From assembly GCA_016929245.1 (NCBI GenBank), contig JAFGJE010000209.1, positions 1-34,628 on the forward strand: DNA of 34,628 bases. Reading direction: 5' to 3'. Source of the stretch: Phycisphaerae bacterium (GTDB lineage: Bacteria; Planctomycetota; Phycisphaerae; SM23-33). Position 1 is the first letter of the stretch. Each line of letters opens with the position of its first letter. Shown here in pieces: positions 8,178 to 15,528 of the stretch. Both the position numbers and the translations under genes were made by a program. Below the pieces are notes generated by a model. It made no database searches, was not told where the DNA came from, and saw only the letters and a program-made list of their open reading frames with translations.

Positions 8178-9596
8178 TCACTTCTCCGCCAGGCGAACTC
8201 TCCATGTTCGCACCCGCGAGAGAACTCGTTCCCCGAATGGAAACCGTTCCAGCAATCGTTTTCCCTTCCGGAGAATCCGCATCAAAACCGTCCCCTCATA
8301 CGTGTCCCGGAGATCCGTGAATCGCTTATGCCATTTCGCCATTTCGTTTTTGGAGAGATGTTTTGTGGGCACGTGCGGGTGATGATCCACAAACATATCG
8401 ATCCCCTGTAAAAACGGATCGAGAGACAATTCCTCCGGTGTCGCGAGGCGCGCGTCGAGAACCTCTTTATACACCGTCGTTCCCGGAAGAGGACGCAGTA
8501 AACTCACGCTGAAGGTGGCCTGGTACTTCTCCATCACGTCCAGCGTTTTTTGGAGGGATTCCTCATTATCCTCCGGCATTCCGATGAGGATATTCAATTC
8601 GAGAAAGATATCATTTCGCCGCGCTTCGTGATAAATATCATCGAGCTGCCGCAGGTCGTTCTGGGATTTTCGCATGGAACGCAGGATTCGCGCGTCGGCG
8701 CTTTCAAACCCGACGGCGATCCGGGTGATTCCCGCTTCACGACACAACGGGAACAAATCCATGTTCTCGTGCATATCGTCGATGCGCCCCAGGGTTCGGA
8801 TATCCAAACGGGTTTCTTCCTTACGCATACGCCGCAATACTTCTTCCAACCAGTCCCGCCGGCGGAATACGTTCGCGTGGAAAAGCTCCACCTCCCCTTC
8901 CCAGAACGCCAATTCCCTCACAAGCTGTTCGGGATTCTTGTCCACCGGCCTGGTCGCCTGAAACACGCAATAGGAACATCCGTGCGGGCAACCGGTTCCG
9001 GCGCTGATCGCCCGTTGCTTTCGCCATTTCGGACGCGAACGATAATCATACAGCGATATTTCCTCTTTCGCTTCCAGAAAAGACGCGTCGGCCTGAAAAA
9101 CCTTGGGAAATTCAATGTCGCGATTCTCGATCACCAGCGGATCGGCGACGGTCGCCTCCTTCTCGAAATAATATTCCAGCGATTCGATGGTATGCAGGGA
9201 AGCCACCAGCGCGTCAAAATAGGGATATCGTTCGATCAACTCCTGATGAAAGCACGTCGTGCGAAGGACGCCGATCACGCGAATTCCCTTTTGCTTCACG
9301 ACGCGTACAAAACGAATGATCTCCTCCAGACGCTTCACGGGCGTTAAAGGAGCAAACAGCACCAGATGGGTGATTCCCCGAACCATGTCCTCGATTTGAT
9401 TCGGCGAGAGGGAGGAAAAATCCACTTCCCGAATGGAAACCTGTTCCGCTCCCCGCGTTTTTTTCAAATGAACGTAGGCGCTCCAGATATCGTTGGAAAA
9501 CACAGCGCGCTTTCCCTTGAACCGTTCCGGAACATATTGATAGCAGCAGGGTTCCACAAAGGAGTCTTGCGGTTTGCAGAGAAGTAGTTTCATCAT
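8178..9596 (-). CDS. B12-binding-like/radical SAM protein
   Basis: A 472-residue protein. Residues 1-150 resemble the cobalamin-binding Rossmann-type domain common in this class (LLLCKPQDSF, then ITHLVLFAPLTPVKRLEEI), without a clear DxHxxG cobalamin motif. The radical SAM core follows: C203-P-H-G-C207-S-Y-C210 (CxxxCxxC) binds the 4Fe-4S cluster. GRIDDMHENMDLFPLC, RIAVGFESADARILRSM and LELNILIGMPEDNEES are typical barrel strands of the Elp3/MiaB-like core. The C-terminal part (from about 375) is unassigned. Start codons at 9596 and 9593 are equally possible. It lies 75 nt downstream of cysH and about 100 nt upstream of the flippase, all on one strand. The reaction is unknown; neighbours suggest a tailoring step on a sulfonate product or glycan. 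Confidence 0.8.
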   Translation of the reverse strand: MMKLLLCKPQDSFVEPCCYQYVPERFKGKRAVFSNDIWSAYVHLKKTRGAEQVSIREVDFSSLSPNQIEDMVRGITHLVLFAPLTPVKRLEEIIRFVRVVKQKGIRVIGVLRTTCFHQELIERYPYFDALVASLHTIESLEYYFEKEATVADPLVIENRDIEFPKVFQADASFLEAKEEISLYDYRSRPKWRKQRAISAGTGCPHGCSYCVFQATRPVDKNPEQLVRELAFWEGEVELFHANVFRRRDWLEEVLRRMRKEETRLDIRTLGRIDDMHENMDLFPLCREAGITRIAVGFESADARILRSMRKSQNDLRQLDDIYHEARRNDIFLELNILIGMPEDNEESLQKTLDVMEKYQATFSVSLLRPLPGTTVYKEVLDARLATPEELSLDPFLQGIDMFVDHHPHVPTKHLSKNEMAKWHKRFTDLRDTYEGTVLMRILRKGKRLLERFPFGERVLSRVRTWRVRLAEK

Positions 9597-9671
9597 GTCA
9601 TCTTTCTATCATACAACCGGACCGGCAACAACGTCTGCACCGGGGGAATTCCCATGAAATATTCTGAAAAA

Positions 9672-10397
9672 TCAATGTTTGGAACGCGACTTCGCTTTAC
9701 GCGCGTGCAGGTGCAGGCCGCATTCCAGCTTCGGCATGGAATTCCATCGCCCGGACCGCTCGTGTTCGCCCGGCTGGACGGGCGCGGTGCAGGGAAGACA
9801 GCCGATACTGGGAAATCCCTCGTCGTGCAACGGATGGTAGGGTAGATTGTGCTTCCGGATATACTCCCACACCTGCTCGGACGTCCAGTAGGCCAGCGGA
9901 TTGATTTTCAGCACGCCGCGCCCGTCGAGTTCGACGACATCCACCCCGGCTCGCGTGGCGGACTGGTCCCGTCGGATGGCGCTTAACCAGGCGGCCTTGT
10001 CGTGAATCACACGCAACAGCGGTTCGACCTTCATGTGATGGCAACACAAATCCGCGTTAACCCGCCAGGGTTCCGGGCCCATGCGTTCGGTAAGCTCCTC
10101 CCGCGTCATGGTGGGGCGCACGACCACGAAATTCACCTTCCACTCCTCGCGCAGGCGTTCCAGAAACGCCAGGGTCTCGGGAAAGTGAAACCCCGTGTCG
10201 ATAAAATGGGCCTCGATGTCGGGTTTCACCTGGAGAATGTGATGCAGCAGCACGATCCCGCTGTATCCCAGCGCGGTCATGAATCCCAGGCCTTCGCCGA
10301 AACTCTCGACCGCCCGCCGAATAATGTCCAGAACGCTCCCGTCGCGAAGTTCGTCGCTGAGCGTTTCCGCCTGCTGGATGGTAACGATGTTATTCAT
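9672..10397 (-). CDS. cysH: Adenylylsulfate/phosphoadenylylsulfate reductase, Fe-S type
   Basis: A 241-residue enzyme that reduces APS (or PAPS) to sulfite with thioredoxin as donor. FMTALGYSGIVLLHH is the nucleotide-binding PP-loop. Cys118-Cys119 (DLCCHHMKVEPL) and Cys200/Cys203 (SIGCLPCTAPV) form the CC...CxxC set that binds a 4Fe-4S cluster, the form usually preferring APS. Cys226 in KLECGLHLH is the C-terminal catalytic cysteine. No sulfurylase, APS kinase or sulfite reductase is adjacent. It is 112 nt downstream of an aldehyde dehydrogenase in a cluster whose cysteate synthase consumes sulfite, so it probably feeds sulfite to sulfonate synthesis, though general assimilation cannot be excluded. 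No clear Shine-Dalgarno sequence precedes ATG 10397. Confidence 0.9.
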   Translation of the reverse strand: MNNIVTIQQAETLSDELRDGSVLDIIRRAVESFGEGLGFMTALGYSGIVLLHHILQVKPDIEAHFIDTGFHFPETLAFLERLREEWKVNFVVVRPTMTREELTERMGPEPWRVNADLCCHHMKVEPLLRVIHDKAAWLSAIRRDQSATRAGVDVVELDGRGVLKINPLAYWTSEQVWEYIRKHNLPYHPLHDEGFPSIGCLPCTAPVQPGEHERSGRWNSMPKLECGLHLHARKAKSRSKH

Positions 10398-10509
10398 GAT
10401 ATGGATACCCGGGCGTATTCGTCCGGAAGAATAGTTTTACACTCTCTTGGCGGTTGGAACAAGTCTTTCCGAACGCCGGCCACGCCGCGGAGATAAAATA
10501 TCCGCGCCG

Positions 10510-11871
10510 TCAGCAGACCAGCGTTTTGAGTATGGTGAATTCGTCAACGGCGTACCGCACGCCTTCCCGACCGAAACCGCTGGCCTTGACGCCTCCGAAT
10601 GGTATGGGTTCAATCCGAAATCCCGTCCCTCCGTTGACGATCAGGGCGCCGACCTGTAATTTCCGAAACGCCGATTGGATCACGTCCTGGCGATTCGTGA
10701 AAATTGCCGACTGCAAACCGTAAGTCTGCGCGTTGACGATTGTGACAGCCTCATTCAGAGTGGAAAAGCGAATCAACGGAAGCACCGGTCCAAATGTCTC
10801 CTCACAAAGCAACGCCGCTCGGGGAGGAACATTCTCCACCAGTGTGGGGAAGATCGTTTTTCCCTCGCGGGTTCCACCGCACAGCACATTCGCTCCCTCC
10901 GCCACCGCCTGGTCCAGACGCCGTAGTATCTCCTCGGCGGTCCGGAGGCAAATCAACGGTCCCACGTCCGTCGCCTCCTGGGCGGGATCGCCGACGACAA
11001 GACTCCGAATTTTTCCCAAAAGGAGAGTTTTGAGTTTGTCATAAATCCCTTCCTGTGCCAGCACCCGTTTGCAGGACGTGCAACGCTGGCCGGAAGAACC
11101 GAACCGATGAGCCACAATCGTATCGACAGCCGCGGGAAGATCGGCGTCGTCCATGACGATGATGGGATCGTTTCCACCCAGTTCCATGCAGATTTTCCGT
11201 CCCGCGGCCCATTCGGCGATTTGGTTTCCCACGTGGGTGCTGCCCGTGAAGGTCACAAGGTTCACGTCGCTTCGACAGAGAGTCTCAACCACCTTCGCCT
11301 CGCCGTGCAGAATCTGCACCCGGTCTCCGGCGCCGCATTCGGTGAATATCTCCACCAGTTTTTGGGTCGTCAGGGGCGCCCGCGGTGAGGGTTTGACGAT
11401 CACCGCGTTCCCCCCCGCCAACGCCGGTCCGATCTTGTGCGAGGGGATATTCATGGGGAAATTAAACGGCGTGATGGCCGCGACAACCCCCACGGGAAAT
11501 CGCATCACATGGGCGTGCTTTTGAATCCTTGCGGGAGTGACGCCGCAGGAATGAATCACGCCGTCCAGGCGAAGCGCCTCCTCCCCCGACCAGGCGAGCG
11601 TGGCGCAGGTGCGTTCCACTTCCACCCGGCTGTCGCGGATGGGCTTGCCCGTTTCCCGGCAAATCAAACGGGCGAACGCTTCCTGATCCCCGCGAATCCG
11701 CCGCATGACGGCCTGGAGAAGTTCCCAGCGATCATACGGGGTCCAGTGGTCCTCCTCGACCGCATTGGCGGAACGTTTGACGGCCTCCTGAATCTCCGCG
11801 TCCGTGGCGACGGGAACCGTTCCGATCACCTCGTCGTTATAGGGATTGAGGACTTCGATACACTCACTCAT
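10510..11871 (-). CDS. Aldehyde dehydrogenase, predicted sulfoacetaldehyde dehydrogenase
   Basis: A 453-residue NAD(P)-dependent aldehyde dehydrogenase. AAITPFNFPMN holds Asn137, MELGGNDP holds the general base Glu230, and GSSGQRCTSC holds the nucleophile Cys264. The cofactor loop is FTGSTHVGNQIA. The length is slightly short of the 480-500 usual for the superfamily, matching the phosphonoacetaldehyde/succinate-semialdehyde type. Its ATG overlaps the comE stop (ATGA), so it should act with the decarboxylase, whose product would be sulfoacetaldehyde; the predicted product is sulfoacetate. Substrate assignment is from context only: a phosphonoacetaldehyde-type activity or an acylating reaction cannot be excluded by sequence reading. 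Confidence 0.85.
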   Translation of the reverse strand: MSECIEVLNPYNDEVIGTVPVATDAEIQEAVKRSANAVEEDHWTPYDRWELLQAVMRRIRGDQEAFARLICRETGKPIRDSRVEVERTCATLAWSGEEALRLDGVIHSCGVTPARIQKHAHVMRFPVGVVAAITPFNFPMNIPSHKIGPALAGGNAVIVKPSPRAPLTTQKLVEIFTECGAGDRVQILHGEAKVVETLCRSDVNLVTFTGSTHVGNQIAEWAAGRKICMELGGNDPIIVMDDADLPAAVDTIVAHRFGSSGQRCTSCKRVLAQEGIYDKLKTLLLGKIRSLVVGDPAQEATDVGPLICLRTAEEILRRLDQAVAEGANVLCGGTREGKTIFPTLVENVPPRAALLCEETFGPVLPLIRFSTLNEAVTIVNAQTYGLQSAIFTNRQDVIQSAFRKLQVGALIVNGGTGFRIEPIPFGGVKASGFGREGVRYAVDEFTILKTLVC

Positions 11872-12434
11872 CGTATCGCCTCCATGAAGCGATCCCGCAG
11901 AACCGGTCCGGGGATTTCCACACGGGCCACTTTGGGTTTTTCGATATTCGTCCGGGCGAGAATGACCGCGGGTTCCGTCGCCGTTAACGCTTCCTGAAAT
12001 GCCTCTTCGAATGCTTTGATGGAATTGACGCCTGTGGAATGCGTAATCCCGCTGTCACGTGCAATCGCGGAAAGGTCGATTCCCGACGTCGTCGCCGTCG
12101 ACTGATTCCCCGTCGATCCGTAACTCTGATTGTCCACGATCACGACGATCAGATTTTCCGGACAATACCGCCCAATCGTCGCCAGGGATCCCAGGTTCAT
12201 CAACACCCCTCCGTCGCCGTCAATCACGACAATCTTTCCTTTGGTTTTTTCTCGACCCAATGCGACGCCCAATCCAATCGAAGACGCCAAACCCAATGAA
12301 CCCAGCATATAGAAATTGGCGGCACGATCGCGCACGTCGTGCAATTCCATACAGGGATCGCCGATATTGCAGATAATCGGATCGCTTGGTCCCAGAAGGC
12401 GAACCGTGGATTGGATAACGTCATATCGTCGCAT
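11868..12434 (-). CDS. comE: Sulfopyruvate decarboxylase beta subunit
   Basis: A 188-residue thiamine-diphosphate-binding half of a two-subunit decarboxylase that converts 3-sulfopyruvate to sulfoacetaldehyde and CO2. The Mg-ThDP motif is VIDGDGGVLMN (GDG at 73-75) followed by DNQSYGSTGNQ (Asn102). NIGDPCMELHDVRDR, then NFYMLGSLGLASSIGLG, match closely what I recall of the Methanocaldococcus ComE subunit, including the C-terminal PGPVLRDRFMEAIR. The start ATG lies 2 nt after the comD stop, with GGAG 8 nt before it, and the stop overlaps the aldehyde dehydrogenase start. The separate-subunit layout is the archaeal ComD/ComE form, unlike the single-chain phosphonopyruvate decarboxylases. Confidence 0.88.
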   Translation of the reverse strand: MRRYDVIQSTVRLLGPSDPIICNIGDPCMELHDVRDRAANFYMLGSLGLASSIGLGVALGREKTKGKIVVIDGDGGVLMNLGSLATIGRYCPENLIVVIVDNQSYGSTGNQSTATTSGIDLSAIARDSGITHSTGVNSIKAFEEAFQEALTATEPAVILARTNIEKPKVARVEIPGPVLRDRFMEAIR

Positions 12435-12436
12435 GG

Positions 12437-12937
12437 TCAGGCTCTCCAGAACGACGGCGGCAACAGAAGCGCCTTGGAACGTCGCTGCTCCACGTAGTCG
12501 GAAAAATAATTCTCGATCCGCTCCGCCTGCTCCGGTGCATCCAGCACATGCCACTCGATCCTGAGCAACGAGAGCAGTTCCTTCGTAATCGCGCCCATGG
12601 GTTTTTGCGCCGCGACAGGTTCATCGGCCGTCCCGCGAAAGCTGATCAGGAAAAACAGGGGAATGTCAAAAAACTGATTCAGCGAACAATACGCGTTGAC
12701 AAGATTCCCCAGACCGGAATTCTGACAAAGCAGAACGGGATATTGCCCCGCCAGAAAAGCCCCGGCGGCGATTCCGACGCCTTCCTCTTCCCGCGCGGGA
12801 TAGAGCAGCCGACGTTCCGGAAGCAATTCCAGCCGTTGCAGCAGAATCGCCAGACTCTTGCAGGGAACGGCGATACACGGCCGAATGTTCCGAACCCGCA
12901 TCGCGTGAAGAATGGTATCTTCAACCACCAAAATCAC
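12437..12937 (-). CDS. comD: Sulfopyruvate decarboxylase alpha subunit
   Basis: A 166-residue pyrimidine-binding half of sulfopyruvate decarboxylase, partner of the next gene. AREEEGVGIAAGAFLAG holds the ThDP-activating Glu (E51 or E52). VLLCQNSGLGNLVNAYCSL, IPLFFLISFRG and PVAAQKPMGAITKELL follow in the family order. VPCKSLAILL near the N-terminus corresponds to the SLPC/SVPC segment of known subunits. The start taken is GTG 12937, which overlaps the cysteate synthase stop by 17 nt; ATG 12901 is an alternative but would remove part of the first strand. Tight overlap with the gene for cysteate synthase and 2-nt spacing to comE indicate one pathway unit. Confidence 0.85.
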   Translation of the reverse strand: MILVVEDTILHAMRVRNIRPCIAVPCKSLAILLQRLELLPERRLLYPAREEEGVGIAAGAFLAGQYPVLLCQNSGLGNLVNAYCSLNQFFDIPLFFLISFRGTADEPVAAQKPMGAITKELLSLLRIEWHVLDAPEQAERIENYFSDYVEQRRSKALLLPPSFWRA

Positions 12938-14240
12938 CCCCGTATTTCCGGACGCCCTCGGGGGTAATGTCCGAGATCGGAATTTTCAATGCCGTTGGAA
13001 CCTGGTGCGTCCGGTAATCGGATTTCAGCGCATCGATCCCGCATCCCGTAATGTTCAAAAGCACACTCTCGCTCGAAGATATATTTCCTCGATCCACCGC
13101 TTCGATCATCGCCGCGATCGCCACGGAGGCCGCGGTTGAGGCGATAAAACCCTCGGTACGTTCCACGAGATCCCTGGCCTCGGAGGCCTTTGGGTTTTCG
13201 ACGGAATAGGTGTATCCCTTCGTCGCCTTCAGGGCGTCTCGCACGCCGCCGATTTCGGAATAGGGAGGTTTTCGATTGGCCAGCACCGGCGCGGAAATCT
13301 TGTCGATTCTACGAACCTGCTCCTCCACGTCCTTTTCGGGTTCGATGGGAATGCCATTCTCCCAGGCGTCGTGAATCGGAGTGAATGGGGCATTCTGTGC
13401 CAAGTGGAGTTTTGACGGCGTGGCGCCGAATCGGCCGTCTCCCTGCAATCGCATCGACGCCTCCCAGGCGGAAATCCCTCCGGTTCCGCTTCCGACCGCC
13501 TGGACGTAATGATCCGGAAGCGTCCGGAATTCCCGGGCGCATTCCAACATGCACGTCGACATCCCGTCACGCCGTGCCACATTTCGCGCGCCGCCTTCGG
13601 GAACGATATCATAGGTTTTGGATAAAAGGTCCGCCAACCGAATGGCCTGGAAATAATCCCGGCTGCCTTCGACCACGGTCAGATGGATTTTGTCACCGGG
13701 TTCAATGGGAATCCAGAGCTTAAAGCACATCTGTTCCGGGATCACGATATGCACCTGGAAATCCAACACCGACCCGGCATAGGCGAACGCGCGGGCGGTA
13801 TTACCCGCCGAGGCGAGGATCAGGCGTTCGATGCCCAATTCCCGCAGATGCAATAACGTCGGCATAGCCTCGAAATCCTTGAAGGTCGCCGTCATGTTCG
13901 TCGCGCCGCGCTGGGGGGCGTATCCGTTGACGCCGATATACAGAGTCTCCAACCCAAGAGCGTCGGCGAGTTTTTCGCCGCGATAGCAGACCGGCCCGAT
14001 GGTCGTTTCACAGGCGCCGCGTGTGGGAAGCCAATTCCCAAAGCGGAAGATGCCCGGCTGATCCAGAATTTCAAACTGCTTCCTCCCGTAGTCCATCCGA
14101 AGCAGGGACGTAGGGCAATCGGGACAACTTCGTACCAGTCCCTGAAATTCCCTACCGCAATTCACGCAACGCAACGCGTCCGCCGCCAGATCAATCGGAG
14201 ATTTCGATGCCGCTGTTTGACAATTCGATGTGTCTTTCAT
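12921..14240 (-). CDS. Cysteate synthase (PLP-dependent, threonine synthase-like)
   Basis: A 439-residue enzyme predicted to make L-cysteate from O-phospho-L-serine and sulfite. It opens with a zinc-ribbon-like segment (CVNCG at 25-29, CPDC at 39-42). GIFRFGNWLPTRG follows, which I recall from the Methanosarcina cysteate synthase rather than from threonine synthases. The PLP lysine is Lys121 in TATFKDFEA, the substrate loop is ASAGNT (143-148), and VGSGTGG (249-255) binds phosphate. EGGARNVARRDGM and QNAPFTPIHDAWENG are further cysteate-synthase-like blocks. Start: ATG 14240 has AAGGA about 8 nt upstream; ATG 14246 overlaps the ATP-grasp stop as ATGA but is too close to that site. Threonine synthase is the main alternative; the sulfopyruvate decarboxylase genes downstream favour cysteate. 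Confidence 0.85.
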   Translation of the reverse strand: MKDTSNCQTAASKSPIDLAADALRCVNCGREFQGLVRSCPDCPTSLLRMDYGRKQFEILDQPGIFRFGNWLPTRGACETTIGPVCYRGEKLADALGLETLYIGVNGYAPQRGATNMTATFKDFEAMPTLLHLRELGIERLILASAGNTARAFAYAGSVLDFQVHIVIPEQMCFKLWIPIEPGDKIHLTVVEGSRDYFQAIRLADLLSKTYDIVPEGGARNVARRDGMSTCMLECAREFRTLPDHYVQAVGSGTGGISAWEASMRLQGDGRFGATPSKLHLAQNAPFTPIHDAWENGIPIEPEKDVEEQVRRIDKISAPVLANRKPPYSEIGGVRDALKATKGYTYSVENPKASEARDLVERTEGFIASTAASVAIAAMIEAVDRGNISSSESVLLNITGCGIDALKSDYRTHQVPTALKIPISDITPEGVRKYGGDFGG

Positions 14241-14242
14241 AA

Positions 14243-15319
14243 TCATATCCTTCGCGTAGAAAGCGTCCGGAGCTTTTGGCCTGAGATGATCGTCGGCAAG
14301 GTGTCCAATTCCCGCAGGAGATACATATCTTCTTCGATATCCAGCGGTTCGTCCAGTTGCACGTCTTCGCCGAACGCGGATCGAACGTACATTTCGACGG
14401 TGCTGTGCTTTCCGGTGCGGTCGAAAATCGGCGTGATCATGCAGAAGCGCCCGATGTTGCATTCCGTGACGCACATCGTGCCGTCCGCGCGCCCTTTCAG
14501 GTCGAAGTTGAAATTCCCGTGCGGTTCACCCGGCAAGGCTTTCACGGCCCGGAAGATCATCTCCAGCGCCGCCTCGTCGCGCAGGGTGCGGGCGATGGCG
14601 GGGGTGCTGCTCATTCCACTTAAGCGGTTCGCGCCGAAAAAGTATTCCAGTCGCTCGACGAGTTTGCCCACCACCATGCGGCCGTCTTTCCAGACGCTCT
14701 GGAAGGCGTAGTCCCGACCGGGGAGAAATTCGGAGATCTGAAAATCTTCCACGGAATATCCGCGAAGGTCGCACCACAGGCGAATCCACCACTCGGCCTG
14801 CTCGGGGTTGCGAATCCAGGTCGCGCCGCGAGAACCGCTCCCCCGGCGGGGACGTATCCAGAATTTCTCTCCGCCGATGTCCTTCATCACCCGCGGAATA
14901 TCCCGAAGGGTTTCCAGCGCGCGACTTTGCGCCATCGGAAGGTTCGCCTTCGTCATGCACTCGTAAAACAGATGCTTGTCCTGGGCGGTCGCTATGGCTT
15001 GGACGTCCGGCAGGAACACCCGGCAGCCAAGACGATCTCGAATCTCGGAAATCGTTCCGACTTCCCGATCGTTGTTCGGAATCACCAGGTCCACCTTACG
15101 CTGTTCGATCAGTTTCCGCAAGGCCGGTTCGTATTGCGCATCCGTCGCCACCGGAAGGAGATAATTCTCCTCCAGCGGACTTTTCGCCAATACTTCAGCG
15201 GCAAGGTTGGTTCCAATGAGGGTATAGTCCTCCCACGGGAGACGACACTGCCGAAAGCTTTCGATCAGGTTGTTCGTCCCGCCCCCGCCGACGCCGGTAA
15301 ATAATAGAGTTTTTTTCAT
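14243..15319 (-). CDS. ATP-grasp ligase, carbamoyl-phosphate-synthase-like
   Basis: A 358-residue protein of the ATP-grasp superfamily, which joins a carboxylate to an amine or thiol through an acyl phosphate. The pre-ATP-grasp domain begins KKTLLFTGVGGGGTNNLIES and includes LVIPNNDREVGTISEIRDRL. The ATP-grasp core includes DKHLFYECMTKANLP, KFWIRPRRGSGSRGA (ATP-binding Lys/Arg strand), QISEFLPGRDYAFQ, and the metal-binding FNFDLKGRADG...VTECNIGRF. It is the first gene after a strong promoter and is coupled to cysteate synthase, so a carboxylate or amine made in the cluster is the likely substrate; cysteate and sulfoacetate are both candidates. The exact substrate is not readable. No clear Shine-Dalgarno sequence precedes ATG 15319. 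Confidence 0.85.
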   Translation of the reverse strand: MKKTLLFTGVGGGGTNNLIESFRQCRLPWEDYTLIGTNLAAEVLAKSPLEENYLLPVATDAQYEPALRKLIEQRKVDLVIPNNDREVGTISEIRDRLGCRVFLPDVQAIATAQDKHLFYECMTKANLPMAQSRALETLRDIPRVMKDIGGEKFWIRPRRGSGSRGATWIRNPEQAEWWIRLWCDLRGYSVEDFQISEFLPGRDYAFQSVWKDGRMVVGKLVERLEYFFGANRLSGMSSTPAIARTLRDEAALEMIFRAVKALPGEPHGNFNFDLKGRADGTMCVTECNIGRFCMITPIFDRTGKHSTVEMYVRSAFGEDVQLDEPLDIEEDMYLLRELDTLPTIISGQKLRTLSTRRI

Positions 15320-15358
15320 CGTGATACATCTTGCTCAAACCGTTGGGTAAGAGGAAAG

Positions 15359-15387
15359 ATTATCTCCCCACAAAACACCAGTGTCAA
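15359..15387 (-). promoter_or_regulatory. Near-consensus sigma70 promoter of the sulfonate gene cluster
   Basis: On the minus strand TTGACA (15382-15387, 6/6) and GATAAT (15359-15364, 5/6) are separated by exactly 17 nt. The predicted start of transcription lies about 33 nt before the ATP-grasp start codon. This is the best promoter match in the window and points to high basal expression of the cluster. Confidence 0.75.
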
Positions 15388-15489
15388 GTCACCCTCCTGT
15401 ATCCTTCATTCCTGAATAGGAAAATACCCACTGGCCTTATCCTATATGATATGCTATACACCCTCACAAGTATGATGTTTTTTTATTTC

Positions 15490-15499
15490 GGAGTACTCC
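15490..15499. promoter_or_regulatory. Short palindrome upstream of the GH31 gene
   Basis: GGAGTACTCC is a perfect 10-bp palindrome in the divergent intergenic region about 30 nt upstream of the first GH31 start codon. It could be a regulator site; this is based on symmetry only. Confidence 0.25.
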
Positions 15500-15528
15500 A
15501 GTAATCCTTTTTCAGGATCGATTTCCCT

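Noticed and set aside
10480-10509. Terminator between the aldehyde dehydrogenase and cysH genes
   Set aside because: The CGCGGA/TCCGCG stem is only 6 bp and is not followed by a T-tract on the minus strand.
11868-12937. Phosphonopyruvate decarboxylase (phosphonate pathway) for the two ThDP subunits
   Set aside because: No PEP mutase gene is present, and phosphonopyruvate decarboxylase is normally a single chain; the two-subunit form matches ComD/ComE.
12921-14240. Threonine synthase call for the PLP enzyme
   Set aside because: The fold is shared, but the GIFRFGNWLPTRG and EGGARNVARRDGM blocks and the ComD/ComE neighbours fit cysteate synthase better.
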